NCBI RefSeq assembly: GCF_900108345.1
Contig: NZ_FNVV01000014.1
Coordinates: forward strand, 496,001 to 560,000
Length of the DNA stretch: 64,000 nt
From: Bacteroides ndongoniae
Lineage (GTDB): Bacteria > Bacteroidota > Bacteroidia > Bacteroidales > Bacteroidaceae
Direction: 5' to 3'
Shown: piece by piece, positions 17,730 to 26,675 of the stretch
How positions within the stretch are numbered: the first letter of the stretch is position 1
How the letters are laid out: each line of letters starts with the position of its first letter
Translations under genes and position numbers: made by a program
The notes under the pieces: generated by a model
What the model was told of the DNA's origin: nothing
Databases searched by the model: none
The model's input: the letters and a program-made list of their open reading frames with translations, nothing else

Positions 17730-20051
17730 CTATTCACTCTTAATGCTCAGCACCGGATTCTCGTTCGCTATCCGCCACGCCTTCAGCACCACCACTGCCA
17801 CGACGAGCACCAGTAGCAGGAGGGCGAGCAGAACATACCACACGGGCGAAAGCAGACGGCAGTCGGCAAACTGTTGCATCCACTGTCCGGAGACGTACCA
17901 CGCCGCTACCATGCCTATTGCTACGGCTACGACGGCTATCTTCAGAATGTCCACCGAGAGCAGACGCAGGATGTCGGAGGCTTCGGCACCGTTCACCTTG
18001 CGGACGGCAATCTCCTTGCTGCGGCGCTGCGTCTCGTCGCTGACGTAGCCGATGAGCCCCATCAGCACGATGAGGATGATGCAGGCGGTAGTGACCCACA
18101 CCGTGTTGCGGAAGGCCGAAACACTGGCATTCTGCTCGCGGCGGACGTCCTGATAGGTGGTGAACTCCAGTGCCAGATTGGGATAAGTGGACTTGATGAA
18201 GGCGTTCAGACGCTTCAGGTTCTCGTCCAGCGGGGCCTTTAGGCGGACGTTGAAGGTGCGGATGCGGTCGTTCAGGATGAAGGCGGTGCAGGTCTGTTCC
18301 TGGAAGAAGCCCATGTTGCGTACATCCTCTACCACGCCTGTTACGATGGCCGGTTCTTCCAGTCCCGACCAGGAGAGGTCGATGGGCAACTGACGGCCGA
18401 TGGCGGTATCGCCCCACTTTAGCGTCTCTACCGTAGTGCGCCCTACGATGGCTTCGCCCCGATGCTGCGGCCAATGGCCTTCGAGCAGCGTCATGCCTAC
18501 CACCTGGGGCATCTCCTTTTCTATCATCATGAAGTGCAGGGGGCAGATAAAGTTACCCTGATTGTCGGTCAGTCGGTTGGTGCTGTAATGAGCCAGCAGA
18601 TTGTTTCCACTGCCCGCCACGGCCTCTACATAAGGCTCACGACGGATGGCGTCGGCCACACCTTGCGCCCGCTGGATGTCGCCCGTAACGATTCCGATGG
18701 CCAGTCCTTCGGCACGGAAGCCCACGCTGCGGGTCATCAGGTCGTGATACTGCCACACGGTAGTCAGCAGCAACCCTCCGATGAACGCCACGCCGATGAA
18801 CTGCACCGTCAGCAGCCCCCGCTTCCACGAACGCTTGCCGTCGGTATAGCGGCGGAACACCTGCGTCACGGGGATGCGGGCATAGATTCGACCGGGCACT
18901 ACCCCCGCCACGAGGAAGAGCAACAGCACCGTGCCCAGCGGAACGTAGAGCGTCTGCCACGTGAAGAGGTCGGTCAGGCGGCTGCCCAACAGCTCTTCTA
19001 CCGGCTCGTGCAGCAACCACAGCAACAGCCCGCCACACACGATGGAAGCCGCTACCAGCAGCCCCGTCTCCCAGAGGAACATCGAGAGTATATGCCAGCC
19101 GTCGGCACCACTGCACTTATGTACGCCCACCAGCTTGGCTCGCCGGCTCATGGCGGCCACCGCACGCAGCACATAGTTCAGGATAGAAACAAAGAAGATG
19201 GAGAAGCCCAGCACGCCGAGGATGACCAGCCGCCGCGTGCTGTCGGGCAAAGAACGATAGACCTTGTATAAAGGCAATACGCTGTACTCCGTCACCACGT
19301 CGTCGCCCAGGTGGGTATCGGTATATTGCTCCACAGCCTTCTGAATGCGGCTGTTCATGGCGTCCACATCGGCGGGCTGCTTCAGTCGGAACAAGATACC
19401 GTAAAAGTTGTTCGTTCCCCATGTTCCTGCCCCGTAGCCCCAGTCCATGGCAGCCATGGACAGCAGCAGGTCGTGGGGCATGATGGTGTTGCCGGGCACG
19501 TCGGCATAAACGCCGCGGATGGTGACGTTGAACAGCTTCTCCACGGAAAGTTCCTTGCCGATGGGGCTTTCATCACCATAAAGCTCACGGGCTTTGCTTT
19601 CGGAGATGAAGGCGTTGCCCATCAGGTTCAGGTCGTTCGGGTTGCCCTGAAGCAGTGTCAGGCCGGTGGTGGCGAAGTAGGCCGTGTCGGCAAAGAGGGT
19701 CTGGATGTCTTCCAGTTTCTTGTCGTCCTTATAGAAGGTGGGCTTCCAGAAAGCGGCGGTCAGGCAAGCGCTCTCCACCAGTTCGGGGAAGGCCTCGCTG
19801 AGGTCGGCCGCGGCGGGGCGGTAGGTACTGTAGTTGTATTCGGGTTCGGGCACTCCCTTGGTCACGTTCCTCATGCGCAGCATGACGAGTGTGTCAGGGT
19901 TCGGATAGAAGCGGTCGAAGCTCAGCTCATAGGCTATCTGTGCGAAGAGCAACACGCCCATCACCAGTCCCAATGTAAGTGAAACCAGTTTCTCCACGGT
20001 GCCGCCATGTCCGCGGAGCAGGGTCTGTAGGGTGTAGTATAGGTGTCTCAT
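17730..20051 (-). CDS. ABC transporter permease, MacB/FtsX type (distal copy)
   Basis: A 773-residue permease with the double FtsX architecture: a first helix at about 20-42, a periplasmic MacB-PCD-like part, three helices between about 275 and 395, another helix near 420, a second periplasmic part, and three helices from about 660 to 765. It ends in WRIANENPVLSIKSE, identical to the end of the upstream permease, so the two are tandem paralogues. With the ATPase at 20164-20841 it should form a type VII (MacB-like) exporter or lipoprotein/peptide extrusion pump. It is the third gene of an operon driven from a sigma-54-like promoter at 23315-23330. No membrane fusion protein or TolC gene is in the window. 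Confidence 0.88.
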   Translation of the reverse strand: MRHLYYTLQTLLRGHGGTVEKLVSLTLGLVMGVLLFAQIAYELSFDRFYPNPDTLVMLRMRNVTKGVPEPEYNYSTYRPAAADLSEAFPELVESACLTAAFWKPTFYKDDKKLEDIQTLFADTAYFATTGLTLLQGNPNDLNLMGNAFISESKARELYGDESPIGKELSVEKLFNVTIRGVYADVPGNTIMPHDLLLSMAAMDWGYGAGTWGTNNFYGILFRLKQPADVDAMNSRIQKAVEQYTDTHLGDDVVTEYSVLPLYKVYRSLPDSTRRLVILGVLGFSIFFVSILNYVLRAVAAMSRRAKLVGVHKCSGADGWHILSMFLWETGLLVAASIVCGGLLLWLLHEPVEELLGSRLTDLFTWQTLYVPLGTVLLLFLVAGVVPGRIYARIPVTQVFRRYTDGKRSWKRGLLTVQFIGVAFIGGLLLTTVWQYHDLMTRSVGFRAEGLAIGIVTGDIQRAQGVADAIRREPYVEAVAGSGNNLLAHYSTNRLTDNQGNFICPLHFMMIEKEMPQVVGMTLLEGHWPQHRGEAIVGRTTVETLKWGDTAIGRQLPIDLSWSGLEEPAIVTGVVEDVRNMGFFQEQTCTAFILNDRIRTFNVRLKAPLDENLKRLNAFIKSTYPNLALEFTTYQDVRREQNASVSAFRNTVWVTTACIILIVLMGLIGYVSDETQRRSKEIAVRKVNGAEASDILRLLSVDILKIAVVAVAIGMVAAWYVSGQWMQQFADCRLLSPVWYVLLALLLLVLVVAVVVLKAWRIANENPVLSIKSE

Positions 20052-20054
20052 GTT

Positions 20055-20160
20055 AATGAAGAATTAAGAATGAAGAATGAAGAATTGGAAATGAAGATTT
20101 AGGAAAGAAAAATTCGTGCCGCAGGGCAAATTCTTCATTCTTCGTTCTTCATTCTTCATT
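20055..20160. repeat. 106-bp hairpin element, copy 1
   Basis: The element starts with GAAGAAT-type 7-bp units and ends with their reverse complement (AATTCTTCATTCTTC and so on), so it can fold into a long hairpin with a loop of about 45 nt. A second copy at 20852-20957 has the same length and differs at only three positions. The two copies flank the ABC ATPase gene exactly. Confidence 0.85.
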
Positions 20161-20163
20161 TAT

Positions 20164-20841
20164 TTACAGGTTTTTATTGCTCGCCACCACACTACCGTCA
20201 AACAGATGCACCGTGCGGTGGGCAAAGGAAGCATCGTGTTGCGAGTGGGTCACCATGATGATGGTGGTGCCTTCGCTGTTCAGTTCGCTCAGCAGTTTGA
20301 TGACCTCGGCACCGTTCTTCGAGTCGAGGTTACCGGTAGGCTCGTCGGCCAGTATCAGTTTAGGATTGGTCACTACAGCACGGGCAATGGCTACACGCTG
20401 CTGCTGTCCGCCCGACAGCTGCTGGGGGAAGTGCTGCGCCCGATGGCTGATGGCCATACGCTTCAGAATGTCGTGTACACGCTGTTTACGTTCGGCAGCC
20501 TTGATGCCGAGATAGGTCAATGGCAGTTCCACGTTTTCGAATACGTTCAGTTCGTCTATCAGGTTGAAGCTCTGGAAAACGAAGCCTATCTTGCCCTTAC
20601 GGACGCGGGTACGGTCTTTTTCGCGCAGATCGGCTACCTCCTGCCCCAACAGTTTATAACTGCCCGAAGTAGGGTTATCCAGCAGACCGAGGATATTCAG
20701 CAGGGTGGACTTGCCACAGCCCGACGGTCCCATGATGGCTACAAACTCGCCCTCGTCCACATGAAGGTTTACTTGGTTCAATGCTACGGTTTCTACTTCC
20801 GTCGTACGGAAAACTTTGCTAAGGTTGTTGATTTCGATCAT
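20164..20841 (-). CDS. ABC transporter ATP-binding protein (LolD/MacB type)
   Basis: A 225-residue nucleotide-binding domain with all motifs: Walker A GPSGCGKST (about 38-46), Q-loop FVFQSFNL, signature LSGGQQQRV (about 141-149), Walker B LILADEPTG, and the H-loop VTHSQH. Its overall sequence resembles LolD and MacB ATPases, which work with FtsX-type permeases. It lies between the two paralogous permeases and probably energises both, either as alternative partners or as a heterodimer. Confidence 0.93.
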   Translation of the reverse strand: MIEINNLSKVFRTTEVETVALNQVNLHVDEGEFVAIMGPSGCGKSTLLNILGLLDNPTSGSYKLLGQEVADLREKDRTRVRKGKIGFVFQSFNLIDELNVFENVELPLTYLGIKAAERKQRVHDILKRMAISHRAQHFPQQLSGGQQQRVAIARAVVTNPKLILADEPTGNLDSKNGAEVIKLLSELNSEGTTIIMVTHSQHDASFAHRTVHLFDGSVVASNKNL

Positions 20842-20851
20842 AATAGTATAA

Positions 20852-20957
20852 AATGAAGAATTAAGAATGAAGAATGAAGAATTGGAAATGAAGATTTCGG
20901 AAAGCAGAATTCGTGCCGCAGGGCAAATTCTTCATTCTTCGTTCTTCATTCTTCATT
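20852..20957. repeat. 106-bp hairpin element, copy 2
   Basis: 103 of 106 positions are identical to the element at 20055-20160, in the same orientation. It occupies almost the whole space between the first permease and the ATPase gene. Confidence 0.85.
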
Positions 20958-20967
20958 AAATTATAGT

Positions 20968-23274
20968 TTATTCGCTCTTAATGCTCAGCACCGGATTCTC
21001 ATTCGCTATGCGCCATGACTTCCACAATACGCAAGCCATGATAACTGCCAGCACAATCAGTCCTATCAACACATAGGCGACAGCCGACATAGATGCCTGT
21101 GCGCTGAACATCTCCATCCACAGGGAGTTGACATACCACGATGCTGCTACACCTACCAATACCGCAGGGCCGGCCACCCAAAGCACATCGCGCCCCAGCA
21201 GGCTGAGGATGGAAGATGCTTCCGCACCGTTCACCTTGCGGATGGCTATCTCCTTGCTTCGGCGCTGCACTTCGTCGGCTGTGTAGCCCAGCAATCCCAT
21301 AAGCATGATGAAGAACATCACGACGCCAGCCACTACTGTAGCGTTGCGGAACACACGGACGGGGTTGTACATCCTATTCATGCCCTCTTCCATCGAAGTG
21401 AAGTCGATGGTCTTGTCGGGGAAGGCTTCGGCAGCATCCTTCGTCAGGCGTTGCAGGTTCTCGGCGAAAGGCTCTTTCAGCAGAAAATGCAAGTCGTTGT
21501 TGAACTGTTTGGTCGGGAAGCTTATGTAGGGCATCGGTCCGGCATAGAAACCGTTGATTTGGAAGTCTTTCAGCACACCGGTCACAGTGGAGGTCTCGCC
21601 CATCGTATGTACGGTGCGGCCGACGGCATCATTGCCCCACTTCATCAGATTGACGAAAGTCTCGTTCACCACCACCTCGCTGTTATCGCGCGGCAGTCGG
21701 CCTTCTTTCAGTTTCATGCCCATCAGGTCGTAGTAGTTGCTCATGCAGGCATCGAAACGGGCGGAGAACAGGCTTTCGCCGTTTTCTCCGGTGATGAAAC
21801 AGCCGCTATATCCTTCCAACGGGTTGCCGTAAGCGGAGGAGAGGTCTTCGACATAAGGCAGACTGCGGAAGAAGTTGTAGGCGTTGTCGCACTCCTTGGC
21901 CGTTTTAAAGGGCAGAGAGGTGCCTACAATGCGCTCGGTACTGAAGCCCATGTCCTTGCTCATGACGAAGTGGTATTGCATCATCACCATGCACATCAGT
22001 CCGCAGATGAAAGCCACCCCAGCAAACTGCACGAACAGCAGCGGACGTTTCCACCCCTTCTTGCCTTCGGTGTAGCGGCGGAACACCTGAGTCACAGGAA
22101 TGCGGGCAAACAACCGCCCCGGCAGTACGCCACCCACCAACAGCAGCAGGGCAATCGTAGCAGCCGGTACCCACAAACGACTTCCGGCGAAGAGGTTGGT
22201 CAGCTTGGTGGCGGCTGTATCTTCTACAAAGTCGCGGAAGCCCCACAGCAGGAGGAACATCACCACCAGCGCCAAAACCACTACCATTAGCGTCTCCAGC
22301 ATAAACATACCAAAGATACCACCTCCGCTGGCTCCGCTACACTTGTGAACACCCACCATCTTGGCTCGACGGCTCAACGAAGAAATAGAGATAAGAGCAT
22401 AGTTCAGAGCCGTGATGAAGAGAATAGACAATCCCAGGGTCAGCATGATGGTAAACATCCGACGGACATCATCCTGCTGGCGGAAAGTATCGCGCAGGGG
22501 CTGGATGTAAGCGGTGTAGCTCCAGCTATCGCGGGCTGGCAGATATTTTTCAGCCATCTTCTCCATACGGGCATTGAGGGCTTCTACATCTACATCCTGA
22601 CGCAGACGCACGTACTGAAAGTAGGAGTCGCCGCCGTTCCACGAGTAGTTCATCTGCTGGGCGGCCCAGGCGGGAGGCAGGGAGATGACGGCGTCGGCCC
22701 CCACGGTCGTATTGTCGGGCAGGTCGACAAAGGTGCCCCGCACGGTCAGGTCGCGTTCGTGGTTGTAGCTGACGACCTTTCCGATGGGTTCCTCGCCGCC
22801 GAACATCTTTTCGGCCAGGCTCTTCGAGAGATACACCACGTTGGGTTGCTGGAGGTCCTGCACAGGGTTGCCGCTCAACACCTCGATACCCATTGTCTGG
22901 AAGAAGAGCGAGTCGGCACAGAGCTTGCGCTCGTCGAAGCGGTGGCTGCCATAGTAGAGCGGCCACGAGGCCAAGTAGCGGTTGGTGCAGGTCGCTCCTT
23001 CCACCTCCTTGGGGAAACTTTCGAGGATGGCGCCCGCCAACGGCCCCATGTTCATGGTTTGCGACTCCTGCGCCTCACCGTTCATGACGAACTGGCTCCA
23101 CACCTGATAGATGCGGTTGTAGTCGCGGAAACACGTGTCGTAACTCTGCTCGTAGGCCACGCGGGCAAAGAGCAGGATGCTCATGGCAAGTCCCAGACCC
23201 AGGGAAACGATCTTGAAGAGGACACTCCCCTTCCCTCTGAGCAGAGTCTGGATGACGTAATAGATTTGTTTCAT
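20968..23274 (-). CDS. ABC transporter permease, MacB/FtsX type (promoter-proximal copy)
   Basis: A 768-residue permease with the same double FtsX design as the distal copy: a first helix at about 20-40, three helices at about 290-400, one near 420 and three at about 655-760, with two large periplasmic parts. SLSRRAKMVGVHKCSGA and QRRSKEIAIRKVNGAEASSIL are the conserved FtsX loops. The frame is open upstream to 23331, but the sigma-54 promoter lies at 23315-23330, so the ATG at 23274 (MKQIYYVIQTLLRG), which aligns with the start of its paralogue, is the real start. First gene of the operon. Confidence 0.88.
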   Translation of the reverse strand: MKQIYYVIQTLLRGKGSVLFKIVSLGLGLAMSILLFARVAYEQSYDTCFRDYNRIYQVWSQFVMNGEAQESQTMNMGPLAGAILESFPKEVEGATCTNRYLASWPLYYGSHRFDERKLCADSLFFQTMGIEVLSGNPVQDLQQPNVVYLSKSLAEKMFGGEEPIGKVVSYNHERDLTVRGTFVDLPDNTTVGADAVISLPPAWAAQQMNYSWNGGDSYFQYVRLRQDVDVEALNARMEKMAEKYLPARDSWSYTAYIQPLRDTFRQQDDVRRMFTIMLTLGLSILFITALNYALISISSLSRRAKMVGVHKCSGASGGGIFGMFMLETLMVVVLALVVMFLLLWGFRDFVEDTAATKLTNLFAGSRLWVPAATIALLLLVGGVLPGRLFARIPVTQVFRRYTEGKKGWKRPLLFVQFAGVAFICGLMCMVMMQYHFVMSKDMGFSTERIVGTSLPFKTAKECDNAYNFFRSLPYVEDLSSAYGNPLEGYSGCFITGENGESLFSARFDACMSNYYDLMGMKLKEGRLPRDNSEVVVNETFVNLMKWGNDAVGRTVHTMGETSTVTGVLKDFQINGFYAGPMPYISFPTKQFNNDLHFLLKEPFAENLQRLTKDAAEAFPDKTIDFTSMEEGMNRMYNPVRVFRNATVVAGVVMFFIMLMGLLGYTADEVQRRSKEIAIRKVNGAEASSILSLLGRDVLWVAGPAVLVGVAASWYVNSLWMEMFSAQASMSAVAYVLIGLIVLAVIMACVLWKSWRIANENPVLSIKSE

Positions 23275-23314
23275 TGTATAACGAGTTTTTTTGATTGTTT
23301 TCTGCCTATCTCTA

Positions 23315-23330
23315 TGCAGAAATCGTGCCA
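23315..23330 (-). promoter_or_regulatory. Sigma-54 (RpoN) promoter of the ABC operon
   Basis: On the minus strand the sequence reads TGGCACGATTTCTGCA. The GG at -24 and GC at -12 are separated by exactly 10 bp and 15 of 16 positions fit the consensus TGGCACGNNNNTTGCA. Transcription would start near 23304, about 30 nt before the permease ATG. No TAnnTTTG box was seen between this site and the gene. Confidence 0.65.
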
Positions 23331-23385
23331 AAGTAGTAATCTTGCTGATAACCAGCAGATAAGCATTTTCTGATTTCGGACGCAG

Positions 23386-23425
23386 TGTCCAATTATTGGA
23401 CAGTGGTGTCTAATTATTAGACACC
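23386..23425. promoter_or_regulatory. Two tandem palindromes, probable activator sites
   Basis: TGTCCAATTATTGGACA (23386-23402) and GGTGTCTAATTATTAGACACC (23405-23425) are perfect palindromes that share the core TGTCNAATTATTNGACA. Their centres are 21 bp apart, two turns of the helix. They lie about 80-120 bp upstream of the predicted sigma-54 start, the usual place for enhancer sites of an NtrC-type response regulator. Confidence 0.65.
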
Positions 23426-23466
23426 GAACAATTCTGTTCATCCGAAGTGAACCGTATGTTTTTCAT

Positions 23467-23496
23467 TTTGTAATCCCAAGTTTTTCATTACCTTTG
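23467..23496 (+). promoter_or_regulatory. Bacteroides promoter of the aminotransferase gene
   Basis: TTTG at 23467-23470 and TACCTTTG at 23489-23496 are separated by 18 bp, close to the -33/-7 consensus. The start codon follows 30 bp later. Confidence 0.65.
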
Positions 23497-23526
23497 TCCG
23501 TATCAACAACATAAAACAACAAGATC

Positions 23527-24840
23527 ATGAAAAATACTCCTATCGAACGCAAGCTGATCGATGATACCATCGACGAATTTCATATTACCGACTTTTCGAA
23601 AGCCACCATCCGCGAGGTGAAAGCCATTGCCGCAAGAGCCGAAGAAGAATCGGGTGTCGAATTTATTAAAATGGAAATGGGTGTGCCGGGACTTCCTCCG
23701 TCGGCTGTAGGAGTGAAGGCCGAAATAGAAGCTCTGGAAAACGGCATTGCCAGTCTTTACCCCGACATCAACGGACTGCCAGCTCTGAAGCAGGAAGCGG
23801 CACGTTTCATCAAGGCATTTATCAATGTGGATATTTCGCCCGAAGGATGCGTACCCGTTACCGGTTCCATGCAGGGCACTTTTGCATCGTTTCTTACGTG
23901 CAGCCAATGTGACGAGAAACGTGATACCATCCTGTTTATCGATCCGGGATTCCCCGTACAGAAGCAGCAGCTGGTGGTAATGGGACAGAAATACGAAACT
24001 TTCGACGTCTATGAGTACCGTGGCGAAAAGCTGAGAAGCAAACTGGAAAGCTATTTGCAAAAAGGCAACATCTCGGCCATCATCTACTCCAACCCCAACA
24101 ACCCCAGCTGGATCTGCCTGAAAGAAGAGGAACTGAAAATCATTGGCGAACTGGCTACGCAATACGACGTGATTGTGTTGGAAGACCTTGCTTATTTTGC
24201 GATGGATTTCCGTCAGGACTTAGGTACTCCTTTCCAACCGCCTTACCAGCCTACCGTAGCACATTACACCGACCACTACATTCTGCTTATCTCCGGTTCT
24301 AAAGCCTTCAGTTACGCCGGACAGCGTATCGGAGTAAGCTGCATTTCGGACAAGCTGTATCATCGTGCCTACCCCGGACTGACCAAACGCTATGGTGGCG
24401 GAACGTTCGGTACAGTCTTCATCCACCGAGTGCTCTATGCCCTGTCTTCGGGTACCAGCCATTCGGCTCAATATGCCTTGGCAGCTATGCTGAAAGCTGC
24501 CAGCGACGGTCAATACAACTTCTTGGACGAAGTAAAAGTATATGGAGAACGTGCTCGACGACTGAAAGAAATCTTCTTGCGCCACGGTTTCCATCTGGTT
24601 TACGACAACGACTTGGGCGAACCTGTAGCCGACGGATTCTATTTTACCATCGGCTATCCGGGCATGAGCAGCGGCGAACTGGCCAAAGAGCTGATGTACT
24701 ACGGTGTGAGTGCCATTTCACTGGTAACTACCGGCAGTCACCAACAGGGTCTGCGTGCCTGCACTTCGTTCATTCAAGACCATCAATATGCCTTGTTGGA
24801 TGAACGTATGAGGATATTTGCAGAGAATCATCCGGTATAA
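23527..24840 (+). CDS. PLP-dependent aminotransferase, class I/II
   Basis: A 437-residue fold-type I aminotransferase. The PLP lysine is in SGSKAFSYAGQRIG (K near residue 259), the conserved YSNPNNPSW segment holds the asparagine that contacts PLP, and VLEDLAYF carries the aspartate partner of the pyridine nitrogen. The N-terminus (MEMGVPGLPPSA ... YPDINGLPALKQEAARF) is that of aspartate/aromatic-type enzymes. The substrate is not evident and no pathway genes are nearby. It is divergent from the ABC operon; the two share a 250-bp control region. Confidence 0.88.
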   Translation: MKNTPIERKLIDDTIDEFHITDFSKATIREVKAIAARAEEESGVEFIKMEMGVPGLPPSAVGVKAEIEALENGIASLYPDINGLPALKQEAARFIKAFINVDISPEGCVPVTGSMQGTFASFLTCSQCDEKRDTILFIDPGFPVQKQQLVVMGQKYETFDVYEYRGEKLRSKLESYLQKGNISAIIYSNPNNPSWICLKEEELKIIGELATQYDVIVLEDLAYFAMDFRQDLGTPFQPPYQPTVAHYTDHYILLISGSKAFSYAGQRIGVSCISDKLYHRAYPGLTKRYGGGTFGTVFIHRVLYALSSGTSHSAQYALAAMLKAASDGQYNFLDEVKVYGERARRLKEIFLRHGFHLVYDNDLGEPVADGFYFTIGYPGMSSGELAKELMYYGVSAISLVTTGSHQQGLRACTSFIQDHQYALLDERMRIFAENHPV

Positions 24841-24890
24841 TGTTAAGCCCACCATTAATGGGCGATCCTCATCCCTTTAATCTCATACGC

Positions 24891-24960
24891 GTTTGACTTC
24901 GTCAGCTTTCAGTTTGTAACTATGAATTGAAAGTCGGCGAAGTCAAACTTTTATGTTTTT
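24891..24960 (+). terminator. Strong hairpin terminator after the aminotransferase gene
   Basis: GTTTGACTTCG (24891-24901) pairs with CGAAGTCAAAC (24938-24948), and an inner GCTTTCA/TGAAAGT pairing extends the stem. It is followed by TTTTATGTTTTT. This is a good intrinsic terminator 50 bp after the stop codon. Confidence 0.75.
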
Positions 24961-25015
24961 GCAAAAAAACAGACACATTCTTTGTTTTTCACAAAATATA
25001 CTGTATATTAGAGGC

Positions 25016-25609
25016 ATGTATACAGATGCAAGCATATTTAAGATAGAGAGTAACCACGCTGTTCCATCACGTGGTAAAGTATTGATTTCCGAACCGTTCC
25101 TTTCCGATAATCTGTTTGGACGTTCGGTGGTTTTGCTTATTGACCATACTCAGGAAGGTAGTATGGGATTGGTATTGAATAAGAAAATGCCTCTGCTGCT
25201 TCAGCATCTGCTGAAAGAATTTGAATCACTGGAAGACATACCGCTATACAGAGGAGGACCGCTCTGCAACGATACATTGTTCTATCTGCATACCATCAAA
25301 GGTATTGCAGATTCCTTATCTGTATCTCAGGGACTTTACCTGAACGGTAACTTCGAAGCTATCAAACGATATATGCTGTCTGGAAATCCGATTAAAGGAA
25401 ACATTCGCTTCTTCTTAGGTTACTCGGGCTGGAGCCACAACCAGCTCCATGAAGAAATCGAGGAAAACACCTGGATTGTGAGCAAAGAGAAAACGGAGGC
25501 CATCATGGACGATGGAAGCGACATGAAATTCTGGAAAAGTGCACTGTCTAAACTTGGTGGCAAGTACGAACTATGGGCCCGATTCCCGCAGCTTCCGATA
25601 CTGAACTGA
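25016..25609 (+). CDS. YqgE/AlgH family protein (UPF0301)
   Basis: A 197-residue protein. The core ([37 protein letters not shown], then [12 protein letters not shown] and [17 protein letters not shown]) is diagnostic of the YqgE/AlgH family, widespread but of unclear function. The frame can be extended to 24953, but the extra residues are not family-like and the ATG at 25016 gives the usual N-terminus ([12 protein letters not shown]). It ends 26 bp from the convergent acetyltransferase gene. Confidence 0.92.
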   Translation: MYTDASIFKIESNHAVPSRGKVLISEPFLSDNLFGRSVVLLIDHTQEGSMGLVLNKKMPLLLQHLLKEFESLEDIPLYRGGPLCNDTLFYLHTIKGIADSLSVSQGLYLNGNFEAIKRYMLSGNPIKGNIRFFLGYSGWSHNQLHEEIEENTWIVSKEKTEAIMDDGSDMKFWKSALSKLGGKYELWARFPQLPILN

Positions 25610-25634
25610 CGGCAGGCCCTACGACTGCTGTGGT

Positions 25635-26189
25635 TTACACTTTACGGTTGCCTGTAGCTTGGTCGCGAAGAAGCTGTAACAGAACAACGTCCTTGAATGT
25701 TCCGCCTACACACCACCACTCTTTCAGCAAGCCACACTTTACGAAGCCACACGAAGTGAACAAACGCATGCTTGTTTCATTGTCTACTGTCACGTGGGCA
25801 GTGAGCTGCTTCATGTGCAGAAAACCGAATGCATAATTGCATAGCAGGTGCAGTGCGTCGGTTGCATATCCCTGTCCCTGATATTCCTTGCGTATCACGA
25901 TACCCACCTCGCCACGCGCATGAATAGGCATGAATTCGGTGATGTCGATGGTACCTATCACCGTCCGATCGTCACGACGCACAATCATCAGCCGCAACTG
26001 GCAGTCGGCAAACATGTCGCATTGGGAATTTTCGATGTATTGTCGCAGTGCATAGCGCGAATAAGGCACCGTGAAATTAGTAATATCCCACGTTTGTGGA
26101 TCGTTCTCCATAGCATACATAATGTCCAGATCTTCGGGTTCGATGGCCCGAAGATAGATGCGGTCATTTATGAAATAGGATGTACTCAT
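25635..26189 (-). CDS. GNAT family N-acetyltransferase
   Basis: A 184-residue acetyltransferase of the RimJ/RimL/SpeG-like branch: IYLRAIEPEDLDIMYAMENDP at the N-terminus, the acetyl-CoA loop VIRKEYQGQGYATDAL (Q/RxxGxG/A at about 112-117), and NETSMRLFTSCGFVKCG near the C-terminus. The substrate (protein N-terminus, polyamine or other amine) is unknown. Its start overlaps the stop of the upstream membrane protein gene by 4 bp (ATGA), so the two are translationally coupled. Confidence 0.88.
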   Translation of the reverse strand: MSTSYFINDRIYLRAIEPEDLDIMYAMENDPQTWDITNFTVPYSRYALRQYIENSQCDMFADCQLRLMIVRRDDRTVIGTIDITEFMPIHARGEVGIVIRKEYQGQGYATDALHLLCNYAFGFLHMKQLTAHVTVDNETSMRLFTSCGFVKCGLLKEWWCVGGTFKDVVLLQLLRDQATGNRKV

Positions 26190-26644
26190 GCTTCTTTTTC
26201 TTTATCAATACGCAATTCTTTACGCAAGCGGTTTTCGCCGGGAATACAAAATAGGGAAGCGGTCAGGGCAATCAGTGCACAAAGCACTCCCTTGGTGCTT
26301 AACATCAGATAATAGGTAAGGAAACCCACAACAACGGGCAGAAACAGCAGAAACAGGCGAACCACACTCCACCACGCATACAGGCGCAAGGCTTCGGGCA
26401 GGCTGACTGCATCTATCTTATGATCGAGCACCCACGAAAAAAGTTTCAGCGAAACAGGCACGCAAACTACTGCCAGCAGAATCGTTGCCGTCTCGGCCTG
26501 ATAAGTACTCCGGACATCGCCGGCATAAAGTCCGGTCCAGCTATCCAACGTTTCGCCGCATACAACCATTAGGATGGCCAACAGCCAGTAGCAGGTGAAA
26601 ACAGCTTTCAGGCACCGTGATATTTGCTTGATACGTTCTTCCAT
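26186..26644 (-). CDS. Four-helix membrane protein of unknown function
   Basis: A 152-residue protein with about four hydrophobic segments (residues 13-30, 52-70, 90-110 and 118-135) and charged ends (MEERIKQISR and RLRKELRIDKEKEA). No family is recognised. It lies 31 bp downstream of recR and overlaps the acetyltransferase gene by 4 bp, so recR, this gene and the acetyltransferase form an operon. Confidence 0.7.
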   Translation of the reverse strand: MEERIKQISRCLKAVFTCYWLLAILMVVCGETLDSWTGLYAGDVRSTYQAETATILLAVVCVPVSLKLFSWVLDHKIDAVSLPEALRLYAWWSVVRLFLLFLPVVVGFLTYYLMLSTKGVLCALIALTASLFCIPGENRLRKELRIDKEKEA

Positions 26645-26675
26645 TTTGTGTAAACTTACTTGCTATATAATCTTA

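Noticed and set aside
23386..23425. Tandem palindromes considered as a CRISPR-like or attachment site
   Set aside because: Only two units without spacers of constant length, and both are palindromic around the same core; regulator sites explain them better.
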